This document shows, piece after piece, positions 46,048-54,594 of a stretch of 64,000 nucleotides of DNA. The number at the start of each line of letters is the position of its first letter. Position 1 is the stretch's first letter. Source of the stretch: Candidatus Pedobacter colombiensis (GTDB taxonomy: Bacteria; Bacteroidota; Bacteroidia; Sphingobacteriales; Sphingobacteriaceae); contig CP119313.1 in assembly GCA_029202485.1 (NCBI GenBank), positions 2,790,001 to 2,854,000 of the forward strand, read 5' to 3'. A program made the translations under genes and the position numbers. Under the pieces are notes generated by a model. That model was given only the letters and a program-made list of their open reading frames with translations. It was not told where the DNA came from and did no database searches.

Positions 46048-46539
46048 ATGAAATATTTTATTTTGCTTGCCTTATGCGTTTGTTTACTAACCAATTGCAG
46101 TAAACAAACCTCGCCACCTGCGAAACCGGTGTCAAAAATCACCGTAAATAAGAATGATATAGCCTGGGAAAGTGAGGGTGTTTATGCCAGCTATAATGTG
46201 GATGAAGATATTGTTCATGTAATGTCAGGAAAGGATAATGAATCTTTTGAAATATCATTTAAAAAGGGGAACATTCCCATTACCGGAATAATGAAAGATT
46301 TTTCATCGGGTGTTCTTATTACTCCCTTTAAAGCCAGCGCAGCTATTTCAGATAGCTATTCTCTGGATACAACTAAGCCTAACAAGCTTAAAATACTTAT
46401 CATTGACAATCCTGAAAAACGCATAGCAGGAGATTTTCTGCTTTATCTTAAAAGAAACGAACAACATACAGCCAAAGAGGAAATTAATGTTTTTCAGGGA
46501 CGATTTGATGTCCGGTATGAGCCATTCTCTTTAAAATAA
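46048..46539 (+). CDS. Hypothetical lipoprotein
   Basis: 163 residues with lipobox 'VCLLTNCSKQTSPP'. The mature part is beta-rich, ending 'GDFLLYLKRNEQ' and 'NVFQGRFDVRYEPF', the same general style as the lipoprotein at 35999. No family name recognised. It is transcribed alone, divergent from the 45962 gene, and followed by a terminator. Confidence 0.7.
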   Translation: MKYFILLALCVCLLTNCSKQTSPPAKPVSKITVNKNDIAWESEGVYASYNVDEDIVHVMSGKDNESFEISFKKGNIPITGIMKDFSSGVLITPFKASAAISDSYSLDTTKPNKLKILIIDNPEKRIAGDFLLYLKRNEQHTAKEEINVFQGRFDVRYEPFSLK

Positions 46540-46613
46540 TTTTAACCACCTTCTCCTTCATCAAATCTTCATTTAAGATGACTTATATTTGTCATGAGAG
46601 CGTTAATTGGCAG

Positions 46614-46647
46614 CCTGTACTATTAGTTTAGTATGGGTTGTTTTTTT
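46614..46647 (+). terminator. Intrinsic terminator after the 46048 lipoprotein
   Basis: CCTGTACTA and TAGTATGGG form a 9-pair stem (with G-U pairs) and a 6-base loop, followed by TTG and T7. It stands between convergent genes, just before the stop of the response regulator at 46657. Confidence 0.65.
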
Positions 46648-46656
46648 ATTAAAGGC

Positions 46657-47982
46657 TTAATTTTCAATTTTCCGGTATAAGGTAGTCAAGCCAATCCCCA
46701 ACAAACGAGCGGCTTCCGTTTTATTTCCCCCTGTATACCTAAGGATCTTTTCGATGTGATGTTTCTCTACTGTTTCCAATTTCATCATATCCTCTTCGGT
46801 AGCAAGTTCTGTTACATGGAATTCATACGGCAACAAGTTTCCATTAAGCAGGGGTCCATCAGCCAAAATCACCACACGCTCCATTACATTTTTCAACTCT
46901 CTGATATTTCCTTTCCAGGAATGCTTCAACAATAGTTCTTCAAAATTCTCATCCATCTTAAAACCAGGTCTATTCACCTTATTGGCAAACTCCTTTAAAT
47001 AATACCTGGCTAGCAGCAAAATATCTGATTTACGCTGTGATAAAGGTGGCAATTCAATAGAAAATACCGAAAGTCTGTAATAAAGATCTAACCTAAATTT
47101 ACCAGCTTCAGCTTCTAATTTCAAATCTCTATTCGTGGCCGCTATGATACGTACATTTACTTTACTGGTGTGCGTATCCCCTACCTTAATAAAGGTCTGA
47201 TTTTCGAGTACCCGTAATAATTTTGCCTGTAAATCCAGATTCATCTCTCCTATTTCATCCAGAAAGATAGTTCCTTCATTGGCTTCTTCAAGTAATCCCT
47301 TTTTATCCTTAATGGCACCTGTAAAAGCCCCGGCCTTATGACCAAACAATTCGCTTTCCAATAACTCGTGATTAAAACCACTGCAGTTTACGGCCACAAA
47401 AGGCTTCATTTTACGCAAACTTTCATAATGTATGGCCTGAGCAAAGACTTCCTTTCCCGTCCCCGTTTCACCTAGTAAAAGTACAGTGGTATCTGTTGAG
47501 GCAACTTTCTGAGAGAGATTTATGGCTTCCTGTATGGCCTTAGACTGCCCCAATATACCACTAAAACTGTATTTCTTAACCACTTTGGTTTCCAACTCAC
47601 TCACTCTATATTGAAGCTTTGCTTTATCAAGTGCTTTATAGACCAATGGAATGATCTTATCGTTATCATCACCTTTGGTAATGTAATCAAATGCCCCATT
47701 TCGCATCGCCATTACACCGTCCGCAATAGTACCAAAAGCAGTCAGGTTAATTACCTCAGCATAAGGCCTAATTTTCTTGATTTCTTTAATCAGTTCAACA
47801 CCATTAATGTCCGGAAGTTTTACATCACTAATCACCACATAAACTTCATTATTGGCCAATATCTTTAATCCTTCCTTTCCTGTATTGGCCTGCAAAACTT
47901 TAAAACCCTCCAGTTCTATAATGCGTGCCAGAAGGCTGCAGATCTTTTTCTCGTCATCTATAATTAGAACTGTGTACTGCAT
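46657..47982 (-). CDS. NtrC-family sigma-54-dependent response regulator
   Basis: 441 residues from ATG 47982 ('MQYTVLIIDDEKK'); six codons upstream in frame look like leader. Receiver with D53 in 'VISDVKLPDING', AAA+ domain with Walker A 'GETGTGKE' (171-178), sigma-54 contact loop GAFTGA (218-223), Walker B 'GTIFLDE' (237-243), and C-terminal Fis-type HTH 'GGNKTEAARLLGIGLTTLYR'. It activates sigma-54 promoters after phosphorylation. It takes the place of KdpE near this kdp cluster; partner kinase is probably that at 36533. Confidence 0.9.
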   Translation of the reverse strand: MQYTVLIIDDEKKICSLLARIIELEGFKVLQANTGKEGLKILANNEVYVVISDVKLPDINGVELIKEIKKIRPYAEVINLTAFGTIADGVMAMRNGAFDYITKGDDNDKIIPLVYKALDKAKLQYRVSELETKVVKKYSFSGILGQSKAIQEAINLSQKVASTDTTVLLLGETGTGKEVFAQAIHYESLRKMKPFVAVNCSGFNHELLESELFGHKAGAFTGAIKDKKGLLEEANEGTIFLDEIGEMNLDLQAKLLRVLENQTFIKVGDTHTSKVNVRIIAATNRDLKLEAEAGKFRLDLYYRLSVFSIELPPLSQRKSDILLLARYYLKEFANKVNRPGFKMDENFEELLLKHSWKGNIRELKNVMERVVILADGPLLNGNLLPYEFHVTELATEEDMMKLETVEKHHIEKILRYTGGNKTEAARLLGIGLTTLYRKIEN

Positions 47983-48189
47983 AGCTGATAATTTCAACAA
48001 TATTAGTAATTATTTTTTATCAGCAGGCTGTTCAAAGCTGATGCCCATAGTTAACGTATTAAAAAACTAAATAGAAATTGATTTGATGTGTGGTTTTTGT
48101 ACAATTTTTTATAGTAATAGAAAACGGTTGATTGGTAGTCCCCATACCCACGGTCTATTACAGTCACATTGCCTTTCTCTTATGTCTAT

Positions 48190-48615
48190 TTTTAGCACAA
48201 TCCTGTCGTAAAGAGAATCTAATGCCAAATTCTAAAGATCTACAGAATGGGCTCATATCTTTGTTCCTATACAGAAAGGAGGTAAATCATGGGCGGGCAG
48301 AAACACGTTATACGATGTTGACGAGATAGGCAATTGACAGGCAGATTAAGGAATTAGGCGATACAATTGCTGAAATTATAGAAGCTGATAAAATGGATAC
48401 GCCGTGTGCTCCATATGCCCGCTCTTTGTGCGGTAAGAGACGACCAGCCACAATTTTACAACTTATTCTTGAGGGTTTACGATCGGACTAAGGTTAAGAT
48501 GAAAGCCTATGTAGCGGTTCAGAAAAAGTTCCTTTCCATGATGTATTACCTGTGGAAAAAAGATACTCCGTATGATCCTCAATTTGATCACGGCAATGCT
48601 GTACGGCTTATTTGA
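48190..48615 (+). pseudogene. Remnant of an IS110-family transposase
   Basis: The last 70 codons (frame of 48406-48615) read 'RRVLHMPALCAVRDDQPQ' and 'KVKMKAYVAVQKKFLSMMYY' with 'LWKKDTPYDP', the C-terminal signature of IS110/IS116-type transposases. Upstream, in another frame and interrupted by a TAG, is 'RYTMLTR*AIDRQIKEL', the helical part that should come earlier. The region between (helix-hairpin-helix part) is missing. So this is a frame-shifted, internally deleted copy, marking the left edge of the arsenic stretch. No ends were identified. Confidence 0.65.
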
Positions 48616-48666
48616 AACCTAACCAACAATGATTTTTCATTTTGTACTTGTATTGTAGATTTTAAT

Positions 48667-48682
48667 ATCGTAATATTGCGAT
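48667..48682. promoter_or_regulatory. Candidate ArsR operator before arsR
   Basis: ATCGTAATATTGCGAT is a 16-base palindrome with one mismatched pair, 16 bases before the arsR ATG. Imperfect AT-rich dyads of this type are bound by ArsR-family repressors, which usually control their own operon. Confidence 0.6.
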
Positions 48683-48698
48683 GTTAAAAGATTGAAGT

Positions 48699-49028
48699 AT
48701 GGGACTTACTAAAACAGAAATTTTTGGAGACAAGCAGAATAAACTGGCATCGGCTTTCAAGGTCTTGGGCCATCCGGCCAGGATTGCTATACTTCAATAT
48801 ATCATTGATAAAAAAGCTTGTATCTGCAATGATCTCGTTGATGAATTGGGGCTTGCCCAGGCAACAATTTCCCAGCATTTAAAAGAACTCAAAAGTACAG
48901 GTATCATACAGGGGACTATCGAAGGAAAATCGGTCTGCTATTGTATTAATGAGGAAGTCTGGAAGTCTGTTCAAAATGAGTTCAATGCCTTCTTCAATCA
49001 GGAGGTTAAAGTAAAAAACTGCTGCTGA
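48699..49028 (+). CDS. arsR: ArsR-family metalloregulator
   Basis: 109 residues, winged-helix fold: 'FKVLGHPARIAILQYI', 'LGLAQATISQHLKELKSTG', 'GKSVCYCI'. Metal or arsenite ligands could be C41 and C43 in 'KKACICNDLV' (the ELCVCDL-like position) and the C-terminal pair in 'VKNCC'. It should repress the downstream arsenic genes until arsenite binds. A near-perfect dyad is directly upstream and a related sequence lies after the gene. Confidence 0.93.
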   Translation: MGLTKTEIFGDKQNKLASAFKVLGHPARIAILQYIIDKKACICNDLVDELGLAQATISQHLKELKSTGIIQGTIEGKSVCYCINEEVWKSVQNEFNAFFNQEVKVKNCC

Positions 49029-49048
49029 TCTCTTTTTTTATAGCTATT

Positions 49049-49071
49049 AACATCGTCACATTGCAATATGT
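49049..49071. promoter_or_regulatory. Second possible ArsR site, upstream of DUF6428 gene
   Basis: AACATCGTCACATTGCAATATGT shares ACATCG and TTGCAATAT half-sites with the inverted copy of the 48667 dyad (AACATCGCAATATTACGATAT in that orientation is split here by different middle bases). It would place an independent control point before the resistance genes. Confidence 0.35.
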
Positions 49072-49100
49072 AATTAATTAAAACCTTAAATTAGATTCTT

Positions 49101-49565
49101 ATGAAACTATCAGAAATCAAAGAAATCCTGCCAACATTGACTAATGTTGAATTTCAGATGGAGAACGGAACATTTGTTCCGGTACACTTTCATGTAACGG
49201 AAATTGGAATGATCACGAAGCACTTTATTGATTGCGGCGGTGTAATTCGCAACGAAAAGGTGGTAAACTTTCAGCTCTGGAATGCGGACGACTATGAGCA
49301 TAGGTTAAAGCCAACCAAATTATTGCATATTATTAAGCTATCAGAGGAAAAATTAGGTATTGAAGATGCAGAAATTGAGGTAGAATACCAAACAGGAACT
49401 ATTGGTAAATACGATTTGGACTTTAACGGAGATCATTTTGTGCTGAAGAACAAGCGAACCGCTTGTCTGGCGAACGAAGCCTGCGGCATTCCCGTGGAAA
49501 AGCAAAAAATAAAACTGTCGGAATTAAATGCTCCTTGTTGCACACCTAATTCGGGATGTTGCTAA
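49101..49565 (+). CDS. DUF6428 family protein of arsenic operons
   Basis: 154 residues, cytosolic. Motifs 'VPVHFHVTEIGMITKHFIDC' and 'FQLWNADDYEHRLKPTKLL' match the DUF6428 proteins that follow arsR in Bacteroidota. The tail 'LNAPCCTPNSGCC' carries four cysteines (146, 147, 153, 154), and two more precede it ('TACLANEACG'), so thiol binding of arsenite is plausible. Function unproven. First gene after arsR, 18 bases before the methyltransferase. Confidence 0.8.
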   Translation: MKLSEIKEILPTLTNVEFQMENGTFVPVHFHVTEIGMITKHFIDCGGVIRNEKVVNFQLWNADDYEHRLKPTKLLHIIKLSEEKLGIEDAEIEVEYQTGTIGKYDLDFNGDHFVLKNKRTACLANEACGIPVEKQKIKLSELNAPCCTPNSGCC

Positions 49566-49583
49566 TCAAAAAATTTTTAAGAA

Positions 49584-50204
49584 ATGGAAGATTCAAATCG
49601 AAAAGCCCACTGGGAAAATATTTACGAAAACAACCCCCTGGAAACAGTTAGCTGGTATCAACCCAACCCGGAAACCTCACTGTTTTTTCTCAATCAATTT
49701 AATCTGCAAAAGACCGCCAAAATCATTGATATCGGTGGAGGTGACAGCTTTTTCGTTGACCATTTGCTTGATTTAGGCTACGTTGATATTACGGTGCTCG
49801 ATATTTCCGATGCCGCCATTCAGCGGGCAAAGGCAAGATTAGGTAGCAAGGCAGATAAAGTAAAATGGATCGTTGAAGATGTTTCGAAATTCCAGCCGAC
49901 GGAACAATATGATTTTTGGCATGACAGGGCCACATTCCATTTTTTGACGAATGAGCTGGAAATTGATAATTATCTCGCTATTGCAGCAGGCGCCGTTTCA
50001 GTAAATGGAATGATGGTTATCGGTACTTTCTCAGAACAGGGACCAACAAAATGCAGCGGCATCCAAATCAGACAATATTCGGAACATACGATGACAGATT
50101 TGTTTCAAAATGATTTTGAAAAAATAGAATGTATTACCGTTGACCATAAAACCCCTTTTGATACAGTGCAGAATTTTGTGTTCTGCAGTTTTCGTAAGAA
50201 ATAA
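49584..50204 (+). CDS. Class I SAM-dependent methyltransferase in arsenic operon
   Basis: 206 residues. SAM-binding motif I is 'IIDIGGGDSFFVDHLLDLGY', motif II 'ITVLDISDAAIQRAKAR', motif 'VKWIVEDVSKF'. The N terminus 'AHWENIYENNPLETVSWYQP' is typical for this group of small methyltransferases. It lacks the multiple cysteines of classic ArsM (only two near the C-terminal half), so direct arsenite methylation is uncertain; methylation of a thiol-linked species is possible. Located between DUF6428 and the ArsC-like gene. Confidence 0.8.
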   Translation: MEDSNRKAHWENIYENNPLETVSWYQPNPETSLFFLNQFNLQKTAKIIDIGGGDSFFVDHLLDLGYVDITVLDISDAAIQRAKARLGSKADKVKWIVEDVSKFQPTEQYDFWHDRATFHFLTNELEIDNYLAIAAGAVSVNGMMVIGTFSEQGPTKCSGIQIRQYSEHTMTDLFQNDFEKIECITVDHKTPFDTVQNFVFCSFRKK

Positions 50205-50214
50205 CGATTCATTT

Positions 50215-50826
50215 ATGTACACAGTATTATCGAAAACAATAGCACAGTTGGAGCCGCAAAATATCGGTGAAAAACGTAAAATTGTATTGCAGCCCCTGCT
50301 GGAGTTCATCCAGCAGAAAATATACCTGCGGAAGAATGTCAATCTCAATTTTATCTGTACTCATAATTCCCGCAGAAGCCATTTATCCCAGATTTGGGCA
50401 CAGGCAGCAGCAATGCACTTTAACGTTCCAAATGTCCATTGCTATTCCGGCGGTACGGAAGAAACGGCATTATTCCCGAAAGTGGCGGAAACATTGGTAG
50501 ATCAAGATTTCAATATTTTCAAAATTGCGGATAGCAATAATCCAGTTTATGCTATAAAATACGGTGATAATGATTTGCCTGTCATTGGGTTTTCGAAGAA
50601 ATATGATAGCCCTTTTAATCCTGTATCAGAGTTTGCAGCGATTATGACCTGTTCACAGGCAGACGGTGGATGCCCTCTTATCCCAGGTGCAGAAAAACGA
50701 ATACCGGTCACATTTGATGACCCAAAGGTTTCAGATGGTATGCAGGAACAAACAAAGGTATATGCTGAAAGAAGTTTGCAGATTGCCGCTGAAATGTTTT
50801 ATGTTTTCTCCCTTATTAATCCTTGA
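50215..50826 (+). CDS. arsC: ArsC-like arsenate reductase / low-molecular-weight phosphatase family
   Basis: 203 residues from ATG 50215, which follows the methyltransferase stop by 10 bases; the longer open frame overlaps that gene. The P-loop is 'FICTHNSRRSHLSQIWAQ' (CX5R), and 'PVIGFSKKYDSPFNP' and 'CSQADGGCPLIPGAEKR' carry the further cysteines of the thioredoxin-type ArsC group. It reduces arsenate to arsenite for export by the ACR3 pump that starts 3 bases later. About 60 extra N-terminal residues compared with short ArsC. Confidence 0.85.
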   Translation: MYTVLSKTIAQLEPQNIGEKRKIVLQPLLEFIQQKIYLRKNVNLNFICTHNSRRSHLSQIWAQAAAMHFNVPNVHCYSGGTEETALFPKVAETLVDQDFNIFKIADSNNPVYAIKYGDNDLPVIGFSKKYDSPFNPVSEFAAIMTCSQADGGCPLIPGAEKRIPVTFDDPKVSDGMQEQTKVYAERSLQIAAEMFYVFSLINP

Positions 50827-50829
50827 CCT

Positions 50830-51861
50830 ATGCAGCCAAGATTAAAATTTCTTGATCGCTATCTCACGTTATGGATATTTCTGGCGATGGCAACAGGCAT
50901 TGGTCTGGGATATTCCTTTCCGGCTATTTCCAATGTGACCAATGCCTTATCCATAGGTACGACAAATATTCCGCTGGCCGCAGGTCTGATATTGATGATG
51001 TACCCCCCATTGGCAAAAGTTGACTATACACTGCTGCCTCAGGCATTTAAGGACAAAAAAGTAATTGGCCTATCATTGCTGCTCAATTGGGTTATTGGTA
51101 CCGTACTGATGTTCGGACTGGCTGTTTTGTTTTTGCGCAGCGAACCCGATTATATGACAGGTTTAATATTGATCGGACTGGCAAGATGTATCGCAATGGT
51201 CATTGTCTGGAATGATCTTGCAAAAGGCAGCAGGGAATACGCAGCTTTATTGGTGGCATTAAACAGTATCTTTCAGGTATTGACTTACAGCTTTCTGGTA
51301 TGGCTGTTCATCAATGTATTGCCACGCAGATTAGGCTTGGCTAATTTCAATGTAAACGTATCTATAAAGGATGTTACAGAAAGTGTACTGATGTATTTGG
51401 GGATTCCTTTCTTAGCCGGTTTTTTAAGCCGATATGTATTGGTAAGAACAAAAGGCATAGAATGGTATAACAGGAAATTTGTGCCCGCAATATCGCCTGT
51501 CACATTGTATGCACTGCTCTTTACCATAGTATTAATGTTCAGTCTGAAAGGTGACAAAATACTAGCATTGCCGATGGACGTGATAAAAGTCGCTATACCG
51601 CTGATCATCTATTTTGTGCTGATGTTTTTCGTAAGCTTCTTTATTGGTAAGTCTTTAAATGTTCCTTATGACAAAAACGCCTCTGTAGCATTTACTGCTA
51701 CAGGAAACAATTTCGAGTTGGCAATCGCAGTAGCAATTGCGGTATTTGGCATTCACTCTCCGCAGGCTTTTGTTGGGGTTATCGGTCCACTGGTGGAAGT
51801 TCCTGTATTGATACTGCTGGTTAGGGCGAGCTTGTGGATGAAGAAGAAATATTATCGTTAA
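50830..51861 (+). CDS. acr3: ACR3-type arsenite efflux transporter
   Basis: 343 residues with about ten membrane helices. The conserved cysteine of helix 4 is in 'LIGLARCIAMVIVWNDLAKG', and 'GNNFELAIAVAIAVFGIHS' in helix 9 is typical of ACR3 (bile-acid/arsenite family). It exports arsenite produced by the ArsC-like enzyme. Last gene of the arsenic operon. Confidence 0.95.
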   Translation: MQPRLKFLDRYLTLWIFLAMATGIGLGYSFPAISNVTNALSIGTTNIPLAAGLILMMYPPLAKVDYTLLPQAFKDKKVIGLSLLLNWVIGTVLMFGLAVLFLRSEPDYMTGLILIGLARCIAMVIVWNDLAKGSREYAALLVALNSIFQVLTYSFLVWLFINVLPRRLGLANFNVNVSIKDVTESVLMYLGIPFLAGFLSRYVLVRTKGIEWYNRKFVPAISPVTLYALLFTIVLMFSLKGDKILALPMDVIKVAIPLIIYFVLMFFVSFFIGKSLNVPYDKNASVAFTATGNNFELAIAVAIAVFGIHSPQAFVGVIGPLVEVPVLILLVRASLWMKKKYYR

Positions 51862-51891
51862 TTTTAAAGAGAAATTCAAGATCGAAAATAA

Positions 51892-52698
51892 TTGAAGAGG
51901 TCCATCACCATAAAGAACAAGATAGAAACGGCTGAACTGATCAGGGTTTCGCCGTTCAGCAAGGAGAAACGAAGAACACAGCCGCATAAGCATAGCAATT
52001 ATTTTGAGATCATATACCTGCTCAAGGGAAAAGGTACGCACACCATTGACTATGTTCAATATGCTATAGAAACACCGGCTATTTTCTTTGTCCGCAAAGA
52101 GCAGGTCCATCACTGGGATATAGAAACTTCACCGGAAGGTTATGTCCTGCTGCTGCAAAACGGCTTTGTCGAAAAATCGCTGGACAGCGAACTGAAAAAG
52201 CTTTTGTCCCGGGCAAGTGCATTAAACTGCTTATATCTTAAGGAAAGCTGCATGATTGAGCCATTTTTTCGGTTGCTTGCTTCAGAGAGTGATTTTACAG
52301 TGACCGAAGGAATTTTAAAAGCGCTATTGGCAAAAATATTGAATAATGCACACCTTATTTCTACAGATAGGGAGAATAAAACCGGTAATGTTGCTTTATT
52401 ATTTAGAGAGTTGCTCGATAATACGGATGAACTAAGGAATAATGTTGCTTACTATGCCGAAAAGCTAAATACTACGCCGCAGAACTTAAATGCCATTTCG
52501 AGAAAGGCACTGGGTCTTTCCGCCTCGCAACTAATAGCGCAGCATATCATCTCCGAAGCAAAAAGATTATTGATATACACGGAAACTAGTGTATCTGGGA
52601 TAGCTTACAGCCTGAGCTTTAATGACACCTCCCACTTTGTCAAATATTTCAGACGCCATACTGGCTTCACACCGCAAGCCTTTCGCAGAGAGCGATAA
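51892..52698 (+). CDS. AraC-family transcriptional regulator
   Basis: 268 residues; the frame opens with TTG at 51892 and no better start is seen. N-terminal cupin-type sensing domain ('QPHKHSNYFEIIYLLKGKG', 'FVRKEQVHHWD') and C-terminal double HTH ('AEKLNTTPQNLNAISRKALG', 'ISGIAYSLSFNDTSHFVKYF'-type motif and 'FRRHTGFTPQAFRRE'). It may control the following CxxCH lipoprotein/DoxX/ChrA genes. The inducer is unknown. Confidence 0.88.
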   Translation: MKRSITIKNKIETAELIRVSPFSKEKRRTQPHKHSNYFEIIYLLKGKGTHTIDYVQYAIETPAIFFVRKEQVHHWDIETSPEGYVLLLQNGFVEKSLDSELKKLLSRASALNCLYLKESCMIEPFFRLLASESDFTVTEGILKALLAKILNNAHLISTDRENKTGNVALLFRELLDNTDELRNNVAYYAEKLNTTPQNLNAISRKALGLSASQLIAQHIISEAKRLLIYTETSVSGIAYSLSFNDTSHFVKYFRRHTGFTPQAFRRER

Positions 52699-52792
52699 AG
52701 AACCATAGTATTTTCAAATATACCTCAAAGCATCAAAATTATTGTGCCAACTTTGTATAAGGGGGATATCCCTTCGCCGAAAATTATAGGGT

Positions 52793-53287
52793 ATGAAAAA
52801 TTTATTTGTCACTCCGTTCATATTGCTGCTATTCGCCTGTAATCAGAAGGTCGGCGATCAGCAGGCTTTACAAGATCAGGTTGATAGCCTCCAGTCCAGA
52901 TTGGATCACAGCTATAAACCGGGATTTGGTGAATTTATGAGCAGCATACAGGTTCACCATAATAAACTATGGTTTGCAGGCATTAGCAATAACTGGAAGC
53001 TCGCGGATTTCGAGGTTGGCGAAATTCAGGAAAGTATGGACGGCATCAGGCAATACTGCACTGACCGTCCGGAAACCCAATCGCTGCCTATGATAGATCC
53101 CGCATTGGACAATATCCGAAAAGCCATTCAGCAGCAGAACAGCGCTGCTTTTAAAAAAGGCTATATCAATCTGACCAATGCCTGCAATTCCTGCCACCAG
53201 GCAACCAAGCACGAGTTCAATGTGATTACAGTTCCGTCTTCACCGCCATTTACCAACCAGGATTTTAAACTGCACTATGAAAAATAG
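52793..53287 (+). CDS. Lipoprotein with single haem c motif
   Basis: 164 residues with lipobox 'LLLFACNQK' (C16), a short coiled coil (about 22-38), a helical body and one CxxCH motif 'NACNSCHQATKHEF' (131-135). The helical body with a C-terminal CxxCH resembles cytochrome c'-like four-helix folds. It may carry electrons in the periplasm or bind a ligand. It overlaps the shortened DoxX gene by 11 bases and lies in the AraC-ChrA stretch. Confidence 0.75.
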   Translation: MKNLFVTPFILLLFACNQKVGDQQALQDQVDSLQSRLDHSYKPGFGEFMSSIQVHHNKLWFAGISNNWKLADFEVGEIQESMDGIRQYCTDRPETQSLPMIDPALDNIRKAIQQQNSAAFKKGYINLTNACNSCHQATKHEFNVITVPSSPPFTNQDFKLHYEK

Positions 53288-53486
53288 TATTTTGATAACG
53301 AAGCCATTGCCATTGGTTATCCCAAGGATGATCGTTGGCTTGGTCTTTCTTTCGGAAGGTGTTCAAAAGTTCGTTGTACCGGGGCTTGTGGGTGCGGGAC
53401 GTTTTGCCAAAATAGTGTTGCTTTTCTTGGGCAGTGGCAATTATTCTGTTGATCAATACCTAATCAAGCGTGGAGAAAGAGCATAA
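53277..53486 (+). pseudogene. Internally shortened DoxX-like protein
   Basis: 69 residues. The start 'LVIPRMIVGLVFLSEGVQKF' and 'AGRFAKI' are the N terminus of DoxX-family membrane proteins (normally 130-150 residues, four helices). After 'AKI' the sequence jumps to 'LLFLGSGNYSVDQYLIKR', which looks like the family's C-terminal end, so the middle helices are missing with the frame kept. Probably non-functional or a two-helix remnant. Its stop lies 17 bases inside chrA. Confidence 0.6.
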
Positions 53487-54594
53487 CCTGAAAGACCTTT
53501 CCCGGGTGTTTCTGAAATTGGGATTTACAGCCTTTGGAGGGCCTGCGGCTCATATTGCCATGATGCGGCGGGAAGTAGTAATAAAGCGCCGGTGGATATC
53601 CGAAGAACATTTTCTCGATATGATAGGTGCAACTAACTTAATCCCTGGACCCAACAGTACAGAAATGGCAATCCATATCGGGCAAGAAAGAGAAGGATGG
53701 AAAGGATTACTGGTTGCCGGTTTATGTTTTATATGTCCTGCCGTTATCATTACTTTATTTTTTGCCTGGTTGTATAGGCAGTACGGTCGGCTTCCCGAGG
53801 TCCAGCCTTTCATTTATGGAATAAAGCCCGCTATAATCGCTGTGATATTGGCGGCTATTTACCCCTTGGCAAAAAAATCGCTGAAAACCCCGCAGCTTTG
53901 GGCCATCGGTATTATCGTTTTGATTCTGTCTTTATTAGGCATCAATGAAATCTTCCTTTTATTTGGTGCCGGCATAGCGGCAATGCTATTATACCTGATA
54001 AATAAGGAAAAGACTGTCCATTCAATTATCCCGGTCACCTTGTTGCAGCTTGCCGGTTCAGGTTTTCTTTCGTCTAAGAACGTACATCTCTTCCTGGCCT
54101 TCCTAAAAATCGGGTCTATTCTGTACGGAAGCGGCTATGTGCTGTTTGCTTTTTTGGATGCTGACCTGGTTAAATCGGGACTGCTCACCAGACAGGAATT
54201 GATAGACGCTATTGCTGTTGGACAATTCACTCCCGGACCTGTTTTCTCTTCGGTTACTTTCATAGGGTATCAGATTAATGGCCTTTCAGGGGCAATTGTT
54301 TCTACTGTTGCTATTTTTCTCCCTTCCTTTGCATTTGTGGCACTGCTTCATCCGCTGATGAAAAAGATGCGTTCCTCAAAAATGCTATCTGCATTTTTAG
54401 ATGCAGTAAATGTTGCGTCAGTAGCTATCATTTTAGTAGTCTGCTATGACATGGCAAAAGACAGTATTGCTGATTGGAGAACTATACTTATAGCAATTGT
54501 CAGCTTAATTTTTGTTTTCAGATTCAGCAAAGTTAACAGTGCATTTATCATATTGGCTGGGGCAATACTCGGTTACCTGTTGTTTTTAATGTGA
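53470..54594 (+). CDS. chrA: Chromate transporter ChrA
   Basis: 374 residues, GTG start at 53470 overlapping the DoxX remnant. It has the two-repeat structure: 'FTAFGGPAAHIAMMRREVV' and 'NLIPGPNSTEMAIHIG' in the first half, 'GSGYVLFAFLDADLV' and 'GQFTPGPVFSSVTFIGYQ' in the second. About ten to twelve membrane helices. Exports chromate in the known members. Its stop falls exactly where an opposing truncated gene enters. Confidence 0.92.
   Translation: MEKEHNLKDLSRVFLKLGFTAFGGPAAHIAMMRREVVIKRRWISEEHFLDMIGATNLIPGPNSTEMAIHIGQEREGWKGLLVAGLCFICPAVIITLFFAWLYRQYGRLPEVQPFIYGIKPAIIAVILAAIYPLAKKSLKTPQLWAIGIIVLILSLLGINEIFLLFGAGIAAMLLYLINKEKTVHSIIPVTLLQLAGSGFLSSKNVHLFLAFLKIGSILYGSGYVLFAFLDADLVKSGLLTRQELIDAIAVGQFTPGPVFSSVTFIGYQINGLSGAIVSTVAIFLPSFAFVALLHPLMKKMRSSKMLSAFLDAVNVASVAIILVVCYDMAKDSIADWRTILIAIVSLIFVFRFSKVNSAFIILAGAILGYLLFLM

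Noticed and set aside
46577..46647. Possible small RNA: TATATTTG -7-like element followed by the terminator at 46614
   Set aside because: No -33 element, and the terminator is explained by the lipoprotein gene just upstream.
48132..48329. Apparent 65-residue protein with a hydrophobic start
   Set aside because: It ends inside the IS110-like remnant in the wrong frame; the hydrophobic start comes from decayed DNA and not a real signal peptide.
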